Shown here: piece by piece, positions 5,200-9,480 of the stretch
Position numbering within the stretch: position 1 is the stretch's first letter
Layout: each line of letters starts with the position of its first letter
Source of the DNA: Bacteroidales bacterium
GTDB taxonomy: Bacteria; Bacteroidota; Bacteroidia; Bacteroidales; UBA10428
Assembly (NCBI GenBank): GCA_030626465.1
Contig: DAOUOU010000099.1
Coordinates: 1 to 9,480, forward strand
Reading direction: 5' to 3'
DNA length: 9,480 nt
Notes under the pieces: generated by a model
What the model was told of the DNA's origin: nothing
What the model saw: only the letters and a program-made list of their open reading frames with translations
The model's database searches: none
Position numbers and translations under genes: made by a program

Positions 5200-7503
5200 A
5201 TGTCTAAAAGCGATAAAAAACCAGTAGAGGAACAAGTTCAGAATTCTGAGGTTGTTAAGAATAAGGTTGCTGATAATAAACCAGATGCTAAAGCAACTAA
5301 GGAAAAAGCAGAGAAGAAGGAGGAAAAAGCAAAAACTACAGCAAAAGCAGCTTCATCAAAAAAGAAAGAAACAAAAACTAAAGTTGCAGGGAAGAATTCA
5401 GAATCCTCAAAAGAAAAAGCAACTAAAGCAAAGGCAAAAAAAACTGTAAAAGCTGAAGATCCAAAAGAGACCAAAACCAAAAAGGTATCGGAATCAAAAT
5501 CTGATGAGGTAAAAGAAGGAAAATCTAAAACTTCTAAAGAAAAGGAAGTTGTTAAAGCTAAAACGACTACCACAAAAAAAGAAGAAAAGACAAAAGAAGA
5601 AAAGGCAAAAGTAGAAAAGACAAAAGAAGAAAAGTCTGAAAAGAAAGAAGCGAAATCTACCACTAAAGTTAAAGGCGACACTCCTGGTGATGATCTGAAT
5701 GAATCGGATTCTGAATTTGACTGGGATGGGTATGATGATTCTTCCGAGATATATTCTGCAAATCAAAAAGATGAATTTGCTAAGCTTTATGATCAGACAC
5801 TATCTACCGTAACAGAGAATGAGGTGGTTGATGGAACTGTAATTTCAATGAATAAACGCGAAGTTGTAATTAACATTGGCTATAAATCGGAAGGTGTCGT
5901 GAGTTTGAACGAATTCAGATACAATGCCGACCTGAAAAGCGGAGATGTTGTTGAAGTATTTGTCGAGAGCCAGGAAGATAAAAAGGGACAACTGGTTTTA
6001 TCACATAAAAAAGCACGTGCGCTTAAATCGTGGGACAGGGTCAATGAGGCTCTTGGAAGCGATGAAATTATTAAAGGTTATATTAAGTGTCGTACCAAAG
6101 GCGGAATGATTGTAGATGTCTTCGGTATCGAAGCGTTCCTTCCGGGATCACAAATCGATGTCAAGCCTATTCGGGACTACGATATGTATGTGAATAAGAC
6201 CATGGAATTCAAGGTAGTAAAGATCAACCAGGAATTCAAGAATGTGGTTGTCTCTCATAAAGCTCTTATTGAGGCAGAACTTGAACAGCAAAAGAAAGAA
6301 ATCATTGCCAAACTTGAGAAAGGACAGATTCTCGAAGGAACTGTCAAGAATATTACCTCTTATGGAGTATTCATCGATCTCGGCGGTGTTGATGGATTGA
6401 TCCATATTACTGATCTTTCCTGGGGTCGTGTAAATCATCCTGAAGAAATAGTCCAGTTAGACCAGAAACTCCAGGTAGTCATTCTCGATTTTGATGACGA
6501 TAAGAAACGCATTGCTTTAGGTTTGAAACAACTTACCTCTCATCCGTGGGATTCACTTGATAAAAAACTTAAGGTGGGCGATATTATAAAAGGGAAAGTT
6601 GTTGTAATGGCAGATTACGGTGCGTTTGTTGAAATTGCACCAGGGGTTGAAGGTCTGATTCATGTGTCAGAAATGTCCTGGTCTCAGCACTTAAGAAGTG
6701 CCCAGGAATTCCTTAAGGTTGGAGACGGGGTGGAAGCTCAGATTCTTACTCTTGACAGAGAGGAAAGAAAGATGTCGCTTGGCATGAAACAACTGAAGCA
6801 AGATCCATGGGAAAAGATCGAAGAGAAATATTCCATGAGCTCCAAGCATAAAGCAAAAGTCCGCAATTTCACCAACTTTGGTGTTTTTGTTGAGATTGAG
6901 GAAGGAGTTGACGGATTGATCCATATTTCTGATCTTTCCTGGACAAAAAAGATCAAGCATCCTGCCGAGTTTACTAACATCGGGGAAAATATAGAAGTAG
7001 TGGTACTGGAGATCGACAAGGAAAATCGTCGACTGAGCCTTGGTCATAAGCAACTTGAAGAGAACCCATGGGATGTTTTTGAAACTCTGTTTACCATTGG
7101 TTCAGTGCATGAAGGAACAGTTACAGAGGTTATGGATAAAGGGGCTCTTGTTTCTCTGCAATATGGAGTTGAAGGCTTTGTAACGCCAAAACACCTGGTT
7201 AAGGAAGATGGTTCATCAGCTAAGGTTGATGAAAAACTTCCATTTAAGGTCGTAGAATTTTCAAAATCTGCAAAGAAAATTGTACTTTCACATACAAGAG
7301 TCTTTGATGATGAGAGAAAGGCTCCGGGGAGTGCTGGAAAAAAATCAAGAACTACTGCTCCGAAAAAAGGTACTAAGAAAACTAAAGCAAACCTTGAAAA
7401 AACAACACTTGGAGACGTTACAGATTTAGCAGCTTTAAAGAAAGAAATGGAAAACGCACAAAAACAAGATAAAGAAAAATCATCAGATTCAAACGAAAAG
7501 TGA
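5200..7503 (+). CDS. rpsA: 30S ribosomal protein S1 with long Lys/Glu-rich N-terminal extension
   Basis: The 767-residue protein carries six S1 (OB-fold) RNA-binding repeats at about 204-271, 288-354, 372-443, 458-529, 546-616 and 633-700. Repeats 3-5 are the most canonical, with GVFIDLGGVDGLIHITDLSW (388-407), GAFVEIAPGVEGLIHVSEMS (474-493) and GVFVEIEEGVDGLIHISDLS (561-580). S1 binds mRNA at the 30S platform and helps load transcripts that lack strong Shine-Dalgarno sequences. Residues 1-160 are low-complexity: 53 Lys and 26 Glu, with no Arg, His, Cys, Leu, Ile or aromatic residue. An acidic linker follows (DDLNESDSEFDWDGYDD, 164-180). The C-terminal tail is again Lys-rich and holds TTLGDVTDLAALKKEM (735-750). 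From memory, Bacteroidota S1 is usually near 600 residues, so the extension explains the extra length. The ATG at 5200 is the only good start; a later ATG would fall inside S1 repeat 1. It is probably first in an operon with the STAS gene, 23 nt downstream. Confidence 0.95.
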   Translation: MSKSDKKPVEEQVQNSEVVKNKVADNKPDAKATKEKAEKKEEKAKTTAKAASSKKKETKTKVAGKNSESSKEKATKAKAKKTVKAEDPKETKTKKVSESKSDEVKEGKSKTSKEKEVVKAKTTTTKKEEKTKEEKAKVEKTKEEKSEKKEAKSTTKVKGDTPGDDLNESDSEFDWDGYDDSSEIYSANQKDEFAKLYDQTLSTVTENEVVDGTVISMNKREVVINIGYKSEGVVSLNEFRYNADLKSGDVVEVFVESQEDKKGQLVLSHKKARALKSWDRVNEALGSDEIIKGYIKCRTKGGMIVDVFGIEAFLPGSQIDVKPIRDYDMYVNKTMEFKVVKINQEFKNVVVSHKALIEAELEQQKKEIIAKLEKGQILEGTVKNITSYGVFIDLGGVDGLIHITDLSWGRVNHPEEIVQLDQKLQVVILDFDDDKKRIALGLKQLTSHPWDSLDKKLKVGDIIKGKVVVMADYGAFVEIAPGVEGLIHVSEMSWSQHLRSAQEFLKVGDGVEAQILTLDREERKMSLGMKQLKQDPWEKIEEKYSMSSKHKAKVRNFTNFGVFVEIEEGVDGLIHISDLSWTKKIKHPAEFTNIGENIEVVVLEIDKENRRLSLGHKQLEENPWDVFETLFTIGSVHEGTVTEVMDKGALVSLQYGVEGFVTPKHLVKEDGSSAKVDEKLPFKVVEFSKSAKKIVLSHTRVFDDERKAPGSAGKKSRTTAPKKGTKKTKANLEKTTLGDVTDLAALKKEMENAQKQDKEKSSDSNEK
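5584..5643 (+). repeat. Two-copy 30-nt in-frame tandem repeat within rpsA
   Basis: Two adjacent 30-nt units (5584-5613 and 5614-5643) share their first 21 bases exactly and diverge in the last nine. They encode EKTKEEKAKV and EKTKEEKSEK at residues 129-148 of the S1 extension. Being a multiple of three, copy number could change without breaking the frame. The identity may reflect recent duplication or simply the restricted codon set (mostly GAA and AAA) of this tract. Confidence 0.7.
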
Positions 7504-7526
7504 TATATTTATAAAAACTTTTCCAT

Positions 7527-7877
7527 ATGGAATTCAAGATAGAAAAGCAAGACAATCACACCTTAATTCAAGTATTGGAAGAAAAACTTGATACGCATAT
7601 TGCTCCAACACTTAAATCGGAGCTGGTTTTGGTATCTGGTAATGGTGAAAAAAACATAATACTTGACTTAAGTAAATGTCGTTATTGTGATTCGTCAGGT
7701 CTAAGTGCAATTCTTGTTGCAAATCGTCTGTGTAAAAATGCAAGTGGTACTTTCGTGCTTACCGGTTTAAACGATGCTGTTGAAAGGCTGATTACAATTT
7801 CTCAGCTTGATACTGTTTTGAATATTACAAATTCTATTGAAGAAGGTGTTGATTTAATTGCTCAAACCAGTAATTAA
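7527..7877 (+). CDS. STAS-domain protein, anti-sigma factor antagonist type
   Basis: This 116-residue protein is a single STAS domain with no membrane segment. It matches the SpoIIAA/RsbV class: a beta strand with ILDLSKCRYCDSSGLSAIL (45-63), where Asp55, Ser56, Ser57 and Gly58 correspond to the DSSG phosphorylation loop. Ser57 aligns with the serine that a cognate anti-sigma kinase phosphorylates in SpoIIAA. In known systems the unphosphorylated form binds the kinase and releases its partner. No kinase, PP2C phosphatase or sigma factor gene is visible nearby, so its partner is unknown. It lies 23 nt after rpsA and 16 nt before the RNase Z start, suggesting co-transcription. I recall STAS genes next to RNase Z genes in other Bacteroidota but cannot verify this here. 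Domain assignment is firm; cellular role is not. Confidence 0.88.
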   Translation: MEFKIEKQDNHTLIQVLEEKLDTHIAPTLKSELVLVSGNGEKNIILDLSKCRYCDSSGLSAILVANRLCKNASGTFVLTGLNDAVERLITISQLDTVLNITNSIEEGVDLIAQTSN

Positions 7878-7893
7878 TTCATTTTTCTATACA

Positions 7894-8835
7894 ATGACAT
7901 TTGAATTGACGATTTTAGGGAGTGCCAGTGCTTTTCCGACGTCAAAAAAATTTCCAACCGCTCAGGTACTTAATATACAGGAGCGGTTTTTTTTAATTGA
8001 TTGTGGAGAAGGGACCCAAATACAACTCCGAAAAGCTAAAATCTCATTTGGGAGAATCAATCATATCCTGATCAGCCATGTTCATGGCGATCATATTTTT
8101 GGATTGTTTGGATTGTTGTCAACTTTTAATCTGTTAGGAAGAAAAGCTCCCCTGTTTATTTATGGACATTCTGAAATAGAGAAAATCCTTGATTTTTATC
8201 AGGAACATTTTGCTAAAATGAATAATTATAAGATTCATTTACACAAGATATCAAAAAGGCAACTCCAGGTAGTATATGAAAATAAGGTGGTTGAAGTATT
8301 TGCCTTTCCCCTTAAACACCGAATTCCAAGCTTCGGGTATCTTTTCAGGGAGAAGAATCGGCCTTTAAACATAAAGAAAGAATGTATTGGTAAATACAAT
8401 CTCACAATCAATCAGATCAAAGCAATCAAAAATGGTGAAGACATCATTACTCCCTCAGGAGAAAGTATTGCAAATGACAAGCTGACGGAAACACCTTATG
8501 GAAGAAGGTCTTATGCATACTGTAGCGATACAATGGTCAGCAAAAAGATAGTTCCTTATATTGCCGAAGCAGATTTATTATATCACGAGGCGACTTTTAT
8601 GGATAGTGAAAGGAAACTGGCCAGATTAACAGGTCATACTACTGCTTCACAGGCTGCAACAATAGCCTTGGAAGCCTCAGTAAAACAATTGCTTATCGGT
8701 CATTTTTCCGCTCGTTACAAGCAGACTGAGGATTTACTGGCTGAAGCAAGAAGAGTGTTTCCCGATACCAGGATTGCTGAGGATCTGAAAAGTTATAGTG
8801 TCCCTTTAGTGAGGATGAGCAGAGAGTCTGAATAA
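7894..8835 (+). CDS. rnz: Ribonuclease Z (tRNA 3' endonuclease)
   Basis: This 313-residue metallo-beta-lactamase-fold nuclease removes the 3' trailer from precursor tRNAs. The N-terminal LTILGSASAFPTSKKFPTAQ and DCGEGTQIQLR (36-46) are hallmark RNase Z segments. The zinc ligands are visible as HVHGDH (His62, His64, Asp66, His67), His142 in PLKHR, Asp212 in YCSDT, and His270 in IGHFSARY; HEATF (231-235) and GHTTA (248-252) complete the site. Residues about 150-200 form the insert expected for the flexible tRNA-binding arm of the short, bacterial-type enzyme. The frame is open back to a TTG at 7858 inside the STAS gene, but the ATG at 7894 gives the normal N-terminus. It lies 16 nt after the STAS stop, so translation may be linked. 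Confidence 0.95.
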   Translation: MTFELTILGSASAFPTSKKFPTAQVLNIQERFFLIDCGEGTQIQLRKAKISFGRINHILISHVHGDHIFGLFGLLSTFNLLGRKAPLFIYGHSEIEKILDFYQEHFAKMNNYKIHLHKISKRQLQVVYENKVVEVFAFPLKHRIPSFGYLFREKNRPLNIKKECIGKYNLTINQIKAIKNGEDIITPSGESIANDKLTETPYGRRSYAYCSDTMVSKKIVPYIAEADLLYHEATFMDSERKLARLTGHTTASQAATIALEASVKQLLIGHFSARYKQTEDLLAEARRVFPDTRIAEDLKSYSVPLVRMSRESE

Positions 8836-8852
8836 TTCCATAGATTAATACT

Positions 8853-8860
8853 TATATTTG
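8853..8860 (+). promoter_or_regulatory. Candidate -7 promoter element for guaA
   Basis: TATATTTG matches TAnnTTTG and lies 30 nt before the guaA GTG start, in the 55-nt gap after rnz. No clear -33 TTTG is present at the right distance; that position falls near the end of rnz. It suggests guaA can be transcribed on its own, although read-through from rnz is also possible because I see no terminator in the gap. Confidence 0.4.
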
Positions 8861-8890
8861 CCGAAATTTATATCCATTAATTGTATCAGT

Positions 8891-9480
8891 GTGCAGGAAA
8901 AAATAATAATTCTTGATTTCGGATCTCAGTATACACAACTGATTGCCAGAAGAGTACGTGAACTAAACGTATACTGTGAAATTCATCCTTACAACAAAGT
9001 TATTGAAGTTGATTCATCAATAAAAGGAGTTATTTTATCCGGCAGTCCGTGTTCAGTTCGGGATACAGATCATCCTGTACCGGACCTGATAAATATTAAG
9101 GGCTCCATACCTCTTCTGGGAATCTGTTATGGAGCTCAATATGTTGCACAAAGTTCCGGAGGCGAAGTAATACCGTCAAAGCATCGAGAGTATGGCAGGG
9201 CAAACCTGGAATTTATCGATAAAAATTCTGATTTGTTTGAAGGTCTTTCTTCGGGAATGCAGGTATGGATGTCACATGGTGATACCATCATCACTCTTCC
9301 TGCTGATTTCAGAATCATCGGCAGTACCCGCGATGTGAAGGTTGGTGCATATTCCATTGATAATGAGAATACATATGGCATTCAATTTCATCCTGAGGTA
9401 TACCATACCCCGGAAGGATTGAACCTATTGAGAAACTATGTTGTGGGCATATGTGGTTGCAAGCAGGACTGGACACCGGC
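8891..9480 (+). CDS. guaA: GMP synthase (glutamine-hydrolysing), N-terminal part, runs off window
   Basis: From a GTG at 8891 the frame stays open for 196 codons to the window end. GMP synthase aminates XMP to GMP using glutamine and ATP. This part is the class I glutamine amidotransferase domain. It opens QEKIIILDFGSQYTQLIARR, has an oxyanion-strand segment SGSPCSV (50-56), the nucleophile Cys79 in GICYGAQ, MSHGD (127-131), and the His167/Glu169 pair in FHPEV. The ATP-pyrophosphatase and dimerisation domains would lie beyond the window; full-length proteins are about 510-520 residues. There is no in-frame ATG near the expected N-terminus, and Bacteroidota homologues as I remember them begin MQEKIIILDFGSQ, so GTG is the likely start. 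The frame is open further upstream, but that part lies in the intergenic gap and does not look like protein. Confidence 0.94.
   Translation, partial: MQEKIIILDFGSQYTQLIARRVRELNVYCEIHPYNKVIEVDSSIKGVILSGSPCSVRDTDHPVPDLINIKGSIPLLGICYGAQYVAQSSGGEVIPSKHREYGRANLEFIDKNSDLFEGLSSGMQVWMSHGDTIITLPADFRIIGSTRDVKVGAYSIDNENTYGIQFHPEVYHTPEGLNLLRNYVVGICGCKQDWTP

Noticed and set aside
5238..5681. Long minus-strand open frame (147 residues, Phe/Ser/Val-rich) opposite the S1 extension.
   Set aside because: It is the antisense of the Lys/Glu low-complexity tract: AAA and GAA codons read as TTT and TTC on the other strand. No recognisable domain, and the plus-strand S1 gene explains the sequence. The same holds for the antisense frame at 5494-5766 and the +2 frame at 5252-5449.
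7858..7893. Upstream TTG extension of RNase Z, overlapping the STAS gene.
   Set aside because: The extra 12 residues do not resemble the family N-terminus, while the ATG at 7894 gives the expected LTILGSASAFP beginning directly after MTFE.
9136..9381. Minus-strand open frame of 81 residues.
   Set aside because: It lies fully within the guaA amidotransferase domain, whose plus-strand reading has all the catalytic motifs. It is a shadow frame.
1..9480. Search by eye for CRISPR arrays, tRNA or rRNA genes, transposases, integrases and phage genes.
   Set aside because: No spaced direct repeats, cloverleaf-like tRNA sequence, rRNA-like stretches or mobile-element proteins were seen; nearly all bases are accounted for by core metabolic genes.

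Overview
The window looks like a chromosomal housekeeping and cell-surface-sugar region of a Bacteroidota (Bacteroidetes) bacterium. The evidence is the set of protein variants: a GMP synthase opening with QEKIIILDFGSQ, a six-domain S1 protein with an acidic FDWDGYD linker and a TLGD-type tail, and a large phosphohexomutase with LEFGTGGLRG. In addition, four intergenic stretches carry matches to the Bacteroidetes sigma factor -7 element (TAnnTTTG), and Shine-Dalgarno sequences are nearly absent. I cannot name a genus.

Left half, minus strand (about 4965 down to 345): a tight nucleotide-sugar operon transcribed as ugd, UDP-glucuronate decarboxylase (uxs), rfbA, rfbC, rfbD. Gaps are 24 nt or less, and two junctions are ATGA stop/start overlaps. 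Ugd and Uxs convert UDP-glucose to UDP-glucuronate and then UDP-xylose. RfbA, RfbC and RfbD are three of the four enzymes that make dTDP-L-rhamnose; the 4,6-dehydratase RfbB is not in the window. After a 168-nt gap comes the start of a phosphoglucomutase/phosphomannomutase, also on the minus strand. It could supply the glucose-1-phosphate both pathways need. There are no glycosyltransferases, flippases or polymerases here, so the final polymer is unknown.

Middle (4966-5199): a 234-nt divergent, AT-rich intergenic region with a candidate promoter for each direction and a small inverted repeat in the promoter spacer on the S1 side.

Right half, plus strand (5200-9480): ribosomal protein S1 with an unusually long, arginine-free lysine/glutamate-rich N-terminal extension; a small single-domain STAS protein; RNase Z; and the 5' two-fifths or so of GMP synthase, which starts at GTG and runs off the window. 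S1, STAS and RNase Z are close enough to be co-transcribed; guaA has its own candidate promoter.

Overall this is mostly an ordinary core-genome region. I see no mobile element, CRISPR array, RNA gene or phage gene. The points most worth a second look are the S1 extension, the missing rfbB with uxs in its place, the STAS protein without a visible kinase, and the rpsA leader. I do not see convincing evidence of a new biological system.
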